Virus record (IMG/VR): IMGVR_UViG_3300020152_000254
Span: 1 to 37,984 of that record
Direction: 5' to 3' (one strand)
DNA length: 37,984 bases
DNA from: a virus
Position numbers and translations under genes: made by a program. Numbering within the stretch: the stretch's first letter is position 1; each line of letters starts with the position of its first letter. The notes beneath the pieces were generated by a model. It saw nothing but the letters and a program-made list of their open reading frames with translations. It ran no database searches and was not told the origin of the DNA. Shown here piece after piece: positions 13,228 through 21,764 of this stretch.

Positions 13228-15693
13228 TTATTCTGTTGTGCTCCTTTTGTACCAGATTTGATTAGTTTTGATAGACCAAATAGGTGTATTTTTACTATAC
13301 CATGTTACAACCCTCTTGAGGTTCCAACGTCTTTTCAAAATGTATGCTTTGCCAGAGATAGTTTGGGTTTGGTAAGGTGACAAAACGGAAGCTTTACCCG
13401 TGATTGTTCTTTGAACAACAGCAGAAATTTTTGAGACACCAGTTATGATCTGGCTCTGAGACTTTTCAATTCGGGAAGTCCCCTGAATGGTTTGGGTAGG
13501 AGTGGTTTGAATTCTGGCTAAGCCCGTAATTAATTGACTGACAGCCTTTTGTAATCGAGAGACACCCACAATGTTCTGCGCTGTGGATTTTTCAACGCGT
13601 GATTTTCCTGTAATTGTTTGGGTTACTGATTTTTCAATACGGGCCTTACCCTGAATCGCTTGACTTGTACTTGCCGTGATTCGAGCTAAGCCCGTAATTA
13701 GCTGAGTGACGGCTTTCTCAATTCGAGCTAAGCCCGTCACGGTTTGTGCCACGCTCTTTTCAATTCTTGATTTGCCCGTAATTGTTTGGGTTACATCTTT
13801 GGCAATCCGGGCAACGCCCTGTACTGTTTGAGTAACTGACTTTTGAATCCGGGCAGTTCCTTGAATCGTTTGTGTGACAGCTTTGAGAATCGATGCTTTA
13901 CCAGTAACCGTGCGAAGAGTTGAAGCAGTGATGCGGGCCACACCTGTAATATCACGAGTAGCACCAGCTACGATCGAAGCAACACCATCAATAGTGCGAG
14001 AAACTGACTTTAAGATACTGGCTTTGCCTTGCATCGTTTGACTTGTACTTGCCGTGATTCGTGCTTTTCCCTGAATGACTTGAGAGGCTGACGCGGTGAT
14101 TCGCGCTACACCCTGGATTGTTTGCGTCACTGCTTTTTGAATACGACTTACACCTTGGACAATCTGTGTAACATTTTTTTCAATTCGAGCGACCCCTTGG
14201 ACATTCTGGGTGGTTGATTTAAGAATTGAAGCTTTACCTTGAATAGTTTGGAGGGTGGAAACTGTGATGCGGGCTATGCCCTGAATTGTCTGGGTTACTG
14301 CCTTCTGAACCCTCGCCTTGCCAGTGATGGTTTGTAAAGTATTATTGTTGATGTTTGCCACACCATTAATAGTTCTAGCAACCGAGGTAGTGATTCTGGC
14401 TAGACCGGCAATAGTCTGAGTTACTGCTTTTTGAATTCTCGCCTTACCTGTCACGGTTTGACTTACCGCTTTCTCTATCCTAGCTTTACCTGTAATTGTT
14501 TGAGGTGTTGTGACATCACCTCCGCCAGGAGCAATATATTGAATTACACTCATTAACTCACCCGAGTGGGCTGGTGTATTCACGTTGTCAATGAAAAAGT
14601 TTATTTCATCGTTTTCTGCAGGCGTAATTTCGTCGGTAGTGTCTTCACCCACGGTGTTGGTGCCACTTATGGAAGCTGACAGAGCAGTGCTTGATCCATT
14701 AACGCGAAAATAAACGTCGGTGCTCTTACTCGCACCTGGGGCCAGTAACAATTTAACGTACAAATCTTTGATTACGTATGCTGTTGGTCCTACGATACCC
14801 TTGACTTGACTTTCAGTGCCACCATCATTGGGAACACTTCCCATACCCGCATAGTGGTCGGTGCCAAAAGAGTGATCTGTAGAAGAGGAAATAAAACTTT
14901 CACCATCAGTGTCGGGCTGAAATTCAACACCCCATCTTACTTGACGAGCAGTTGGAGTGCCCGTAGGTGTTACCTTTATTGTGAAATAGTCTCCCCGAGC
15001 CACGTTGATGCTCAAACCAGTGACATTTCCAGATGTAGCAGCATCGGCAATTGTTACAATTGAAGAAGCCTCTTCCGAGTTGTTCTTCATAATAGAAATT
15101 GCATAGCTCTTTCCCGCCCCTGGAGATCCATTTAAATTGACATAGAAAGATTTAATAGTAGCCTCAATAGGGGCTACAGATCTTACAAGATAAGTCGTGG
15201 AGGCAGACTGCCAAATGTTTTGACGGGGAAAAAGAGCATTATATCTTGTGCCAGCCGCATCTACGTTTCCCCCTGATGCACCCATAACTATAAATCTTTG
15301 TGCGGTGTCAGATTCATACTCAACCGACCACGAGGAAGGGGTGGCTGTAGGGGTACCAGAAGCAGTAGTTCGAAGGTTGACACGATCGCCGGCACTGACA
15401 GAAATTTCGTCAGTGTCTAACCCCCTTGTGTCGGTTGCTCCAGAAATGGTTACCGCCAATGAAGAAGCAACGCCATTAACCATAACAGTGAATGTGTAGC
15501 TTTTAGCTGCGCCAGCAACTGCATCTATCTTTACTTTAAGATTTCTAAGTTTTCCAGTAGAAGGGATGATCTGTTCAAAGTCTGTAGCGGTTGCTGAATA
15601 ACCTGACTGAAGGTCGGGAAAAAATAGAGGGTTATAACGTGTGGCGTTATTTACAAGGTTATTCCCGTTTCTTCCAGTGGCTACTTGCTTCAT
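13228..15693 (-). CDS. Large repeat protein: three beta modules plus about 28 tandem 14-residue repeats
   Basis: An 821-residue protein, probably a virion fibre or decoration. Residues 1-390 contain three related beta modules of about 130 residues, each with an RYNxLF-type or equivalent start, a GAxKSYxxxVxxNG strand pair, and a last strand (WSVEYES, WGVEFQP, MSVIQYI). Residues 397-787 are 14-residue repeats of the pattern (T/S)QTI(T/Q)G(K/V/L)(A/S)RI(E/Q/T)(K/A)(A/S)(V/T). This regular alternation suggests a beta-solenoid or fibrous rod. The last 34 residues are basic and rich in Trp/Tyr (VVTWY, PIWSI, QIWYKR). The gene lies inside the head-connector region and overlaps the upstream gene by ATGA. 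The repeat units are rich in Ser/Thr. No family with known function was recognised; a head fibre or glycan-bearing protein is my inference. Confidence 0.8.
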   Translation of the reverse strand: MKQVATGRNGNNLVNNATRYNPLFFPDLQSGYSATATDFEQIIPSTGKLRNLKVKIDAVAGAAKSYTFTVMVNGVASSLAVTISGATDTRGLDTDEISVSAGDRVNLRTTASGTPTATPSSWSVEYESDTAQRFIVMGASGGNVDAAGTRYNALFPRQNIWQSASTTYLVRSVAPIEATIKSFYVNLNGSPGAGKSYAISIMKNNSEEASSIVTIADAATSGNVTGLSINVARGDYFTIKVTPTGTPTARQVRWGVEFQPDTDGESFISSSTDHSFGTDHYAGMGSVPNDGGTESQVKGIVGPTAYVIKDLYVKLLLAPGASKSTDVYFRVNGSSTALSASISGTNTVGEDTTDEITPAENDEINFFIDNVNTPAHSGELMSVIQYIAPGGGDVTTPQTITGKARIEKAVSQTVTGKARIQKAVTQTIAGLARITTSVARTINGVANINNNTLQTITGKARVQKAVTQTIQGIARITVSTLQTIQGKASILKSTTQNVQGVARIEKNVTQIVQGVSRIQKAVTQTIQGVARITASASQVIQGKARITASTSQTMQGKASILKSVSRTIDGVASIVAGATRDITGVARITASTLRTVTGKASILKAVTQTIQGTARIQKSVTQTVQGVARIAKDVTQTITGKSRIEKSVAQTVTGLARIEKAVTQLITGLARITASTSQAIQGKARIEKSVTQTITGKSRVEKSTAQNIVGVSRLQKAVSQLITGLARIQTTPTQTIQGTSRIEKSQSQIITGVSKISAVVQRTITGKASVLSPYQTQTISGKAYILKRRWNLKRVVTWYSKNTPIWSIKTNQIWYKRSTTE
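13333..14505 (-). repeat. Tandem 42-bp coding repeats (14-residue unit)
   Basis: About 28 consecutive 42-base units encode the 14-residue repeats, 27 of them without any length change; a single extra Gln codon precedes the last. The units are diverged at the DNA level, with synonymous changes, so this is an old protein-level repeat kept by selection for period. Confidence 0.9.
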
Positions 15694-16157
15694 GTACCGC
15701 CTAACGCAATAGTCCGTTGAACATTCTTACCATCTACGGTGGTTTGCCATCCAATGAAGTAATTATTAACGTAAAACCTTTGAGCCAATAAATCATCTTT
15801 TTGACCAGCTATCATCTTTACATCGCTTTCGATACGAGTTTCTCGAAAGTAAACAAGTCTTAATGGTTCGGTGGGTTCGAAGTTTTGATCTGCAATATTG
15901 ATTTTTATGCCGTGAACATCAAATTCGCCTGTATTCAAATTCACTTCAATATATTCTTTAAGCACAGGATTAAGTAAGTTAAATGCCATCAATTTTGATT
16001 TTTTTTCATACTCAAGTACATCAAAAAAAGCGGATCTTTTTTCTGGATCTATTGTTGAAACATCTTCCGGAGTTTGACTTATGACATGACCATCTTCAAA
16101 AAATGCTGTGAAAAGATATTTAAGTTTGAGTTTTTTATCACCGAATTGTGTTGCCAT
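15690..16157 (-). CDS. Hypothetical protein in the head module
   Basis: A 155-residue protein, mixed alpha/beta, with strands at both ends (KLKLKYLFTAFFEDGHVI and RFYVNNYFIGWQTTVDGKNVQRTIAL). No family is recognised. It is followed with ATGA overlap by the repeat protein gene, so the two are probably co-translated and may act together, for instance as an attachment subunit for the fibre. The ribosome binding site is weak. Confidence 0.65.
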   Translation of the reverse strand: MATQFGDKKLKLKYLFTAFFEDGHVISQTPEDVSTIDPEKRSAFFDVLEYEKKSKLMAFNLLNPVLKEYIEVNLNTGEFDVHGIKINIADQNFEPTEPLRLVYFRETRIESDVKMIAGQKDDLLAQRFYVNNYFIGWQTTVDGKNVQRTIALGGT

Positions 16158-16229
16158 TGTATTGGGCTTTCTCGCATTGCATTGCGATGTGTTTTTGACT
16201 AAACGCCTTTTGATAAGCCTTCAAGCATG

Positions 16230-16469
16230 TTATTCGGGTTGAGAAGCTTCCTCAGTAGCACCTCCAAATAAAGGTTTCTTTGCTCTTTGACCAACATTAG
16301 ACTCATTATGTTTGGCAACCAAAACATCAAATTCTGCTTCAGAAACGTTAGGGAATTTCAGTTGTCGGCCTGTTTCAGTGCAGGTAGCTACAATTTCGTT
16401 GTTATCGTCAACCTCAAGAGTGTGAGTGGTTTCTTTTTGGAGTTGAGCGTTAAAGATTAGTTTTTCCAT
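16230..16469 (-). CDS. Small hypothetical protein in the head module
   Basis: A 79-residue acidic protein. The sequence HTLEVDDNNEIVATCTETGRQLKFP suggests two beta strands, followed by a helix (VSEAEFDVLVAKHNESN) and a disordered end. No family is recognised. It has a clear ribosome binding site (AAGGA, 5 bases). It sits 7 bases after a structural gene. A 72-bp gap follows. Confidence 0.62.
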   Translation of the reverse strand: MEKLIFNAQLQKETTHTLEVDDNNEIVATCTETGRQLKFPNVSEAEFDVLVAKHNESNVGQRAKKPLFGGATEEASQPE

Positions 16470-16476
16470 ATATTCC

Positions 16477-17028
16477 TTAGTTTTCGTTGTATTGCAAAGT
16501 CATGGTGACGGTTGCTGTATCACCAGCTGCTGCACTACCCGATGTTTGCAATTGAGTAGTCAGATAGTTGGTGTACGCTGGGTTTGAAGTCGTTGAAGAG
16601 GCTTTGCCTGTAGCATAGGGACCAGTTGCGCCGAAAAATACTGCTACTCCCGACCCAATGGCAATTGCTGAGGTGGCATCGACGGTTAAGTTAGCGTTAG
16701 CTGAAGCAGAGGGAGTTGTATACAGTAAGCGGTCACCATCGCCAGTGCAAGCTGGAGTGCTCTTTAGAGTTAATCCTGTACCAAATGCCGTTGCGGTGTG
16801 AGCCCAAAGTCCCGCTGAGATTTGGTTGTAAGTACCAGAGAAATGACCAAAAAGCCAATTATCATAAGAGTTGTTACCTGCAGTGATCGGGGCAGCGGAG
16901 TACGCAGTTGCTTCTGTGTCGGAATTCTTCCAGTTTACGTCAGTAACACCAGCGCTAGTAGTGGTTCCACGAGTAGGTGAGCCAGTTTGTGTACCGTGAT
17001 CTCTGTCGAATGCGAATGTTGCTGCCAT
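16477..17028 (-). CDS. Putative structural protein (Ala/Thr/Ser/Gly-rich)
   Basis: A 183-residue protein, rich in Ala, Thr, Ser and Gly, beta-like, with a hydrophobic stretch AIAIGSGVAVFFGATG (about 120-138) and a final strand ATVTMTLQYNEN. This composition is typical of phage virion surface or fibre proteins, but no family is recognised. It is the first gene after the glycosyltransferase block, has its own ribosome binding site (AAAGG) and a 130-bp upstream region carrying the conserved 18-bp motif, so it may start a separate transcript of abundant structural proteins. Confidence 0.65.
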   Translation of the reverse strand: MAATFAFDRDHGTQTGSPTRGTTTSAGVTDVNWKNSDTEATAYSAAPITAGNNSYDNWLFGHFSGTYNQISAGLWAHTATAFGTGLTLKSTPACTGDGDRLLYTTPSASANANLTVDATSAIAIGSGVAVFFGATGPYATGKASSTTSNPAYTNYLTTQLQTSGSAAAGDTATVTMTLQYNEN

Positions 17029-17120
17029 ATTTTTTACCTTTTACCTATTGAATACTTCAACACAAGGTTTCATTAAAATAAGTTTAGCAACAGGAGATAG
17101 CTAAAGAAATTTCGCAAACC

Positions 17121-17138
17121 TTGGCAATCTTTAGCAAA
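17121..17138. promoter_or_regulatory. Conserved 18-bp intergenic motif, copy 2
   Basis: TTGGCAATCTTTAGCAAA, 17 of 18 bases equal to 9502-9519. On the minus strand it reads TTTGC and ATTGC 10 bases apart, and a third TTTGC follows another 10 bases on, at about 17113-17118 on the plus strand. It lies in the 130-bp gap between the glycan block and the 183-residue structural gene. It may be an operator or promoter element. Confidence 0.45.
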
Positions 17139-17158
17139 AAAAGGGAGTTTTGGGCAAA

Positions 17159-18253
17159 TTAATAGATTTCTAACAAATTATCTAAAAATGACTTGATTTT
17201 CAGGGCGTCTGAATCAAAATTTACTTTCTCTTTAAAGTTACTAATCACATTTTCATTCATAGCTATGTACTGCTCAGGTTGACTATAATGGTCTAGCTTA
17301 GACCAAATCTGGTCTAAATTTAGACCGTCAACATCAATGCACGTTTTACCATCAATTAATAGTTCTTCACCTAGTTTGCCAGAGTAGTATGATTTTTTAA
17401 CAATAACAGGCCTGCCTATAGCAGCTGCATTGTATAAAACATGACCATACCCATCTCCACCTGCTTTAACGTGCCAAATGAACATCGCCTCTCTCATTTT
17501 GTTAGCCAGCTGCTCACTGCCATCCATCGATCCGTCTCTGCATTGACCCCCATAAGTTTTAAAATTCCAGTCTGGTCTACTTGCCTCTAAGGAGAGAAAG
17601 AGACTGTAGTCTGGCATGTCTTGATGTACGTTAATGAAACTGTAAGCTGTTTTTTCCTTGGGTATCTCATTAGTGCCCTCAAATTTATGTGGGTAAAAGG
17701 TTTTGAGGTCAAACTCTTGATGGTATTGAATAGTTCTTACGGGGTAATTGTGAACAACTTGAGCAGATGCCATTACTCCATTAATCATGTGAGCGAAGTG
17801 GGGTTCAATATTCCATTGATTTCCAATTTGATAAATAAGCTTTGGTTTGCTAGGATGTAGGTCACAAAGCTTACGAAATGGTTCAATGTGTTGAGGTAGT
17901 GAAGCAATCACAAAGTCAAATGGCATTGACATAAAGCCATCAAATGTGATCGCTTTATTGGTAAAACCACTATCAATATCTTTGCAATGGTACACATGAT
18001 CAGATGGGATCCTATTTGACCAGGCCTCTGAGCTTTCTACTTCGTTGAGAGGTTTAGTTCCATCTGGTGTCGCGCCGCCGATTGCCAAATACTGTTGTTG
18101 AGTAGCAGGGTGGTCGAATACTTTCCAAAATCCTTTTTCAGCCCACTCAATCCCTATTGGTCGATATAACTCACCACCAAATCTACCCTCAAAAACCATG
18201 ATCAGCGAGTGTAATAGGGATGCGTGATGAAAGTCGGCAAAAACTTTAAGCAT
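17159..18253 (-). CDS. GT-B type glycosyltransferase
   Basis: A 364-residue protein with the GT-B layout: an N-terminal domain (LIYQIGNQW, HNYPVRTIQYH near the domain link) and a C-terminal nucleotide-sugar domain with FIWHVKAGGDGYGHVLYNAAAIGRPVIVKKSYYSGKL near residues 262-298, where family 4-like enzymes have their EX7E loop. Here the acidic motif is replaced by GGDGYGHVLYNAAA. It would add a sugar to an unknown acceptor in the cytoplasm. It is the last gene of the glycan block and overlaps the preceding GT-A-like gene by 8 bases. Fold call is fair; donor and acceptor cannot be read. Confidence 0.68.
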   Translation of the reverse strand: MLKVFADFHHASLLHSLIMVFEGRFGGELYRPIGIEWAEKGFWKVFDHPATQQQYLAIGGATPDGTKPLNEVESSEAWSNRIPSDHVYHCKDIDSGFTNKAITFDGFMSMPFDFVIASLPQHIEPFRKLCDLHPSKPKLIYQIGNQWNIEPHFAHMINGVMASAQVVHNYPVRTIQYHQEFDLKTFYPHKFEGTNEIPKEKTAYSFINVHQDMPDYSLFLSLEASRPDWNFKTYGGQCRDGSMDGSEQLANKMREAMFIWHVKAGGDGYGHVLYNAAAIGRPVIVKKSYYSGKLGEELLIDGKTCIDVDGLNLDQIWSKLDHYSQPEQYIAMNENVISNFKEKVNFDSDALKIKSFLDNLLEIY

Positions 18254-18956
18254 TTGTTTCTTTCATACGGTGATAGTACAAAAAGAAGTCGCTGGGAAGC
18301 TCGATGCCAGCTTGAGCACAACTTCTTAGGTAACTTAAGAACATATCCGGCTGATAGGTAACTTTTTCGCCTTGCTGCATAAGAGTTAGGTTGTGACTCA
18401 AACCATTCATGTGATAATAGTGCTTCTTTCTCTCAAGGCCTAAGTCGTCAAGTAGCCCAACCTTAAATCCAAGGCGAGTAATGTCTTTTGTTATCAGACC
18501 AAAATGATCAAGTTTGTTGGGTACTATCCCGAAATCTAGACAGGTCTGATTTAAGCACTCTCTTCTAATTAACAAGAAACCAGGGTGCAATCTCTCTCCT
18601 TCTTTAAAACCAATAACATCGTATTTAGGCATTTCAATATTAAGATTGAAGAAAAACTGCTCTGGCTTATGGATAATAAAATCTTGTTCAATAAACAAAA
18701 CCCACTTGGATTGACTCTCTTTTAGAGATTCTTGAATTGCTTCATTTCTCCAATCACCACCCCTAGAGTTAGCTCGCAAGAAAGTAACATCATCTTTTTT
18801 CATTGTTTGCTTCACAAAGTCAACTCTATTAAAGATATTGTTTGCATCACTAAATGTGATGATTACTTCTCCAAATCGTTTTCTATTTTCTCTAATTAAC
18901 TTTCTGAAAATAGGATAATCGCAGTGGGTTGGCCAGGTGACGATGAGGTCAAACAT
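18246..18956 (-). CDS. GT-A type (family 2-like) glycosyltransferase
   Basis: A 236-residue protein resembling short GT-A enzymes. A first strand (FDLIVTWPTHCDY) and a segment NSRGGDWRNEAIQESLKESQ (residues 63-82) precede WVLFIEQDF (85-93), where GT-A enzymes have the metal-binding DxD motif; here it reads E90-Q-D92. A later HPGFLLIRRECL is like the acceptor-side segment. There is no membrane segment. It overlaps both neighbours by 8 bases. The EQD variant may still bind metal; loss of activity is also possible. Confidence 0.66.
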   Translation of the reverse strand: MFDLIVTWPTHCDYPIFRKLIRENRKRFGEVIITFSDANNIFNRVDFVKQTMKKDDVTFLRANSRGGDWRNEAIQESLKESQSKWVLFIEQDFIIHKPEQFFFNLNIEMPKYDVIGFKEGERLHPGFLLIRRECLNQTCLDFGIVPNKLDHFGLITKDITRLGFKVGLLDDLGLERKKHYYHMNGLSHNLTLMQQGEKVTYQPDMFLSYLRSCAQAGIELPSDFFLYYHRMKETNA

Positions 18957-20013
18957 ATTTATTAAGTAATTCCAAGTAAATCTTCATTCTTTGGAACATC
19001 CTCTCCTTATTTAGTCCTAAATATCTGACTGCTTTTTCTAGCGCATTTCCGTACTCAATTGAAAATACTTTGAGAATGTCTTTGGTTTCTTTGCTTAAAT
19101 AATCGTTTGAGTGAAAACCCGAATATGCAATAGAAAGCCAAACCAATCTTCTTTCCCACTCTTGCTTCTCCCCTACCGTATTTGCCTGGAGAGGGTAGTC
19201 CGATTTGGGTGCTTCAACCAATCTTCTACCCAGTGCCCTATTGGTATCATCAACCAAAGCTCCATTAAAACAACTTGAGAGAGAACCAATGTGAACCCAT
19301 GGGGCATAACCATCATAAATCCCCATTTTCTTTTCATAGTCTGGCATGTCGTCGGTATAACAGTGATATTGTGGGATTTCTTTTATTCGGCATTTCTTCG
19401 CACGAAGTTGTAGCGAAGTATTAACGAAGGTGTCGCCGTGTACATCGGTAGAAGTGGTCCAATCAAGCTCGGGAATATAGGTTCCAGCCTTCCATTGTTT
19501 ACTGTCAAAATTCCTGTCAGTATCTTTTAAAATTTGGGTTTTAGTGAAGAGAAAACAAGGCCAAAAATTGCACCCCTGATCACCATAACCAGAGTAGTCC
19601 AAGCCCCACACTTCTTTTGCCCGCTCTAAGATCTCTAACGCACAGCTGCCTCGCTTAGACCCCACTACTTCATAGCCTTGTTCTTCTATGTATTTAAAGC
19701 AGTAGTCAATGGTTCCAGGTTTAAATATTGGGGCATCTTCTTCAAGCAAAACCACTAAATCCGTTTTTACCTCATCCAACATAAGATCAATCGAATTTCC
19801 ATGAGTAACTGTTGAGGGTGTGTGTATAAACTTTGCCTTGGGGCTCAACAATACCATCTGCCGAACATACTCGACCACCTCTGCCTCAGCATACCCATTT
19901 AAATGAATAATCAACTCATCTACCTCGTTTTGCCACACCTTTAGGAACTGACCAAACCAGAAGGTTAATAAGAAGGGATCGCCAGAAGAAGGGAGTAGGG
20001 CAGTTCTAGACAT
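18949..20013 (-). CDS. GT-A-like glycosyltransferase
   Basis: A 354-residue protein with a GT-A-like N-terminal half: TFWFGQFLKVWQNEVDELIIHLNG, then GNSIDLMLDEVKTDLVVLLEEDAPIF, where E91-E-D93 takes the place of DxD. The second half holds an aromatic-rich region (WPCFLFTKTQIL; QYHCYTDDMPDY) and helices. I placed the start at the ATG at 20013, giving an 8-base overlap with the methyltransferase gene; the open frame extends 22 codons upstream, but that would run deep into the neighbour. It probably adds a sugar to the same glycan as the neighbours. Family assignment is from fold pattern only. Confidence 0.68.
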   Translation of the reverse strand: MSRTALLPSSGDPFLLTFWFGQFLKVWQNEVDELIIHLNGYAEAEVVEYVRQMVLLSPKAKFIHTPSTVTHGNSIDLMLDEVKTDLVVLLEEDAPIFKPGTIDYCFKYIEEQGYEVVGSKRGSCALEILERAKEVWGLDYSGYGDQGCNFWPCFLFTKTQILKDTDRNFDSKQWKAGTYIPELDWTTSTDVHGDTFVNTSLQLRAKKCRIKEIPQYHCYTDDMPDYEKKMGIYDGYAPWVHIGSLSSCFNGALVDDTNRALGRRLVEAPKSDYPLQANTVGEKQEWERRLVWLSIAYSGFHSNDYLSKETKDILKVFSIEYGNALEKAVRYLGLNKERMFQRMKIYLELLNKYV

Positions 20014-20755
20014 TACTGCTTTCAATAGATATGTTATTTCCACTATGGTAGTGACCAGGAACAGATGATTGGACAACACTTCGACTCCAGTTGTAATCTG
20101 CTTGACTAACTTTATAAAATCCCGTTAGACCTCGAGGAGTTGAAAAATGAATTGGTCGAGCTTTTCCATTTATTACCAGGTTGTGCATAAAGTCTGTAAC
20201 TAGACCATATGGCCAAGCAAAACCGTGCTCATCATTAGGAATTTGGTGCATGTGACGGTGCAAATCATGGATAAATAAGAACCCACCTTCATCAAGCGAA
20301 TCCCAAAACTTTCCCATCTCCGCAAATCGGGTTTGTGGCTCAGTGTCTAACAATATAAATTGAAACTTCTCTGTAGGCTGATAAGTTACCACATCTTGAA
20401 GCAGATTTTCAACATATTCCCCTAACCCCAACTGTTCGATTCGAGCCTTGGCCTTCTCGAAGATTGGTGGCAAAAACTCAATAGTAGTTAGCTTCCCTTT
20501 TTGATTGTGCTTGAGAGCCATACCCATATACATAGCTCCAATACCCCAGTGTGTTCCTGTCTCCAGTACGCGATTGGGTTTTAGCAGTCGAACCATCGAG
20601 TAAAAGAACTCTCCAACCTCCATCTCGACACCAGCGTCATTAAAAGCTAAAAACTCACTTTCTGTTCCTCCCCACTTTCCTTCATCAAATAAAGCCAGTT
20701 CTGGATCCATTTGCATAAGTTGGTAGGTTACTCCGGCAACAATTGGTTCTTTCAT
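20006..20755 (-). CDS. SAM-dependent methyltransferase (class I)
   Basis: A 249-residue Rossmann-type methyltransferase. Motif I is VLETGTHWGIGAMYMG (residues 63-78, ExGxxxG type), the acidic residue ending strand 2 is in TTIEFLP, and motif IV is FILLDTEPQTR; GGFLFIHDLHRH follows. The pattern resembles Methyltransf_24 proteins, often found in sugar or cell-surface modification clusters. The start was set at ATG 20755, which has a good GAAAGG site; the frame extends 9 codons farther. Set among six glycosyltransferases, it most likely O-methylates a sugar, although a protein or nucleotide target cannot be excluded. Confidence 0.8.
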   Translation of the reverse strand: MKEPIVAGVTYQLMQMDPELALFDEGKWGGTESEFLAFNDAGVEMEVGEFFYSMVRLLKPNRVLETGTHWGIGAMYMGMALKHNQKGKLTTIEFLPPIFEKAKARIEQLGLGEYVENLLQDVVTYQPTEKFQFILLDTEPQTRFAEMGKFWDSLDEGGFLFIHDLHRHMHQIPNDEHGFAWPYGLVTDFMHNLVINGKARPIHFSTPRGLTGFYKVSQADYNWSRSVVQSSVPGHYHSGNNISIESSNV

Positions 20756-20757
20756 GA

Positions 20758-21762
20758 TTAGCCTTTCAAAAAGCTCTCCCATTGGTTTTTAATAGTTTCT
20801 TTGCCAAATAATTCAATTGCGCGTTGTCGCCCCTGCTCGCCAATCTTAATTGCTGTCTCTTTGTGGTTGATTAAGTATTCGACCTGGCTCTTTAAGTAAC
20901 TGACGTCGTTGGAAACAAACCCGTGCACGCCGTTTTGTATAATGTCATGAACTTCATAAAAACTTAGTCCTCGATCAAGCTCTGCGTGTTTTTTCCCTAG
21001 AGCAACGACGGGAATTCCTGACATCATTGCTTCAATTAATGACAAAGTGTAGGGTGCAGGCCAGGTTCCGCCATATATAAAGGCCCTACTTTCTCTCATT
21101 AGGCGTTTCATTTCCTCATACGAAACCTGCCCCCCATTCATTGATCCCAAGTTCTCGTTTCCTGTTCCAAATATTTTTGCATCGAAACCACTCATGATCT
21201 GATTAATTTCTTGATAATGGCACTCCGATTGCCTTTGTAAAATTGATTGGGAAAAGTTAATTACTAGAGGATTTTCTCCTGTATAACCTCGAAACTCGCT
21301 CGGATCTTTATAAAAGCGAATAGTTGCGTTCAAGCCAGCAAAATCCGGTAACTCCTGTTCCATAGGTGAGTAACGTACTATCTGAAGACCTTCTTTTACC
21401 AACCTAGCCAGAATTCTCTCTTGATGTGCAACACATTGACCAATTGATCTAAAAATAACTCTTTTATGTCTCAGTTTTTCCCAATTTTTTTCCATTGCTT
21501 CGGGTAGATGCATGAAAATGATGGTGTCAGCCCATTCAATAAGCTCTGAGGGAATTGCATAGCCACTACTCACAATCGTACTCGCCAATCGTTCTAACTC
21601 AGGATAGTGAGTAAGTTCTGGTAAACCAGGGCGAATCATCCCCGGTCGGAAGTGGGGGTAAGCATAGGTTCCCGTTGAAAAAACGTCAAAACCCAGCTCA
21701 TGAAAAAGCTTAACTTCGTCGTATTCGAGCACTTGATGGCATGAAATGTATAAAATCTTCAT
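20758..21762 (-). CDS. GT-B glycosyltransferase (family 4/CgeB-like)
   Basis: A 334-residue GT-B enzyme. It starts with MKILYISCHQVLEYDEVKLFHELGFDVFS, the usual N-terminal Rossmann strand and helix, and its donor domain has AFIYGGTWPAPYTLSLIEAMMSGIPVVALG (228-255), with Glu244 in the place of the second Glu of EX7E, and FLKSQ-like helices at the end (LFGKETIKNQWESFL). The resemblance is to group 1 and CgeB-type transferases. It has an AGGAAA ribosome binding site. It is 2 bases from the upstream gene and 3 bases from the methyltransferase start. Substrate unknown. Confidence 0.8.
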   Translation of the reverse strand: MKILYISCHQVLEYDEVKLFHELGFDVFSTGTYAYPHFRPGMIRPGLPELTHYPELERLASTIVSSGYAIPSELIEWADTIIFMHLPEAMEKNWEKLRHKRVIFRSIGQCVAHQERILARLVKEGLQIVRYSPMEQELPDFAGLNATIRFYKDPSEFRGYTGENPLVINFSQSILQRQSECHYQEINQIMSGFDAKIFGTGNENLGSMNGGQVSYEEMKRLMRESRAFIYGGTWPAPYTLSLIEAMMSGIPVVALGKKHAELDRGLSFYEVHDIIQNGVHGFVSNDVSYLKSQVEYLINHKETAIKIGEQGRQRAIELFGKETIKNQWESFLKG

Positions 21763-21764
21763 AT

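Noticed and set aside
13333-14505. Regular 42-bp repeats that look like a CRISPR array or minisatellite
   Set aside because: The units are fully coding in one open frame with a kept amino-acid pattern, vary throughout, and show no repeat-spacer division.
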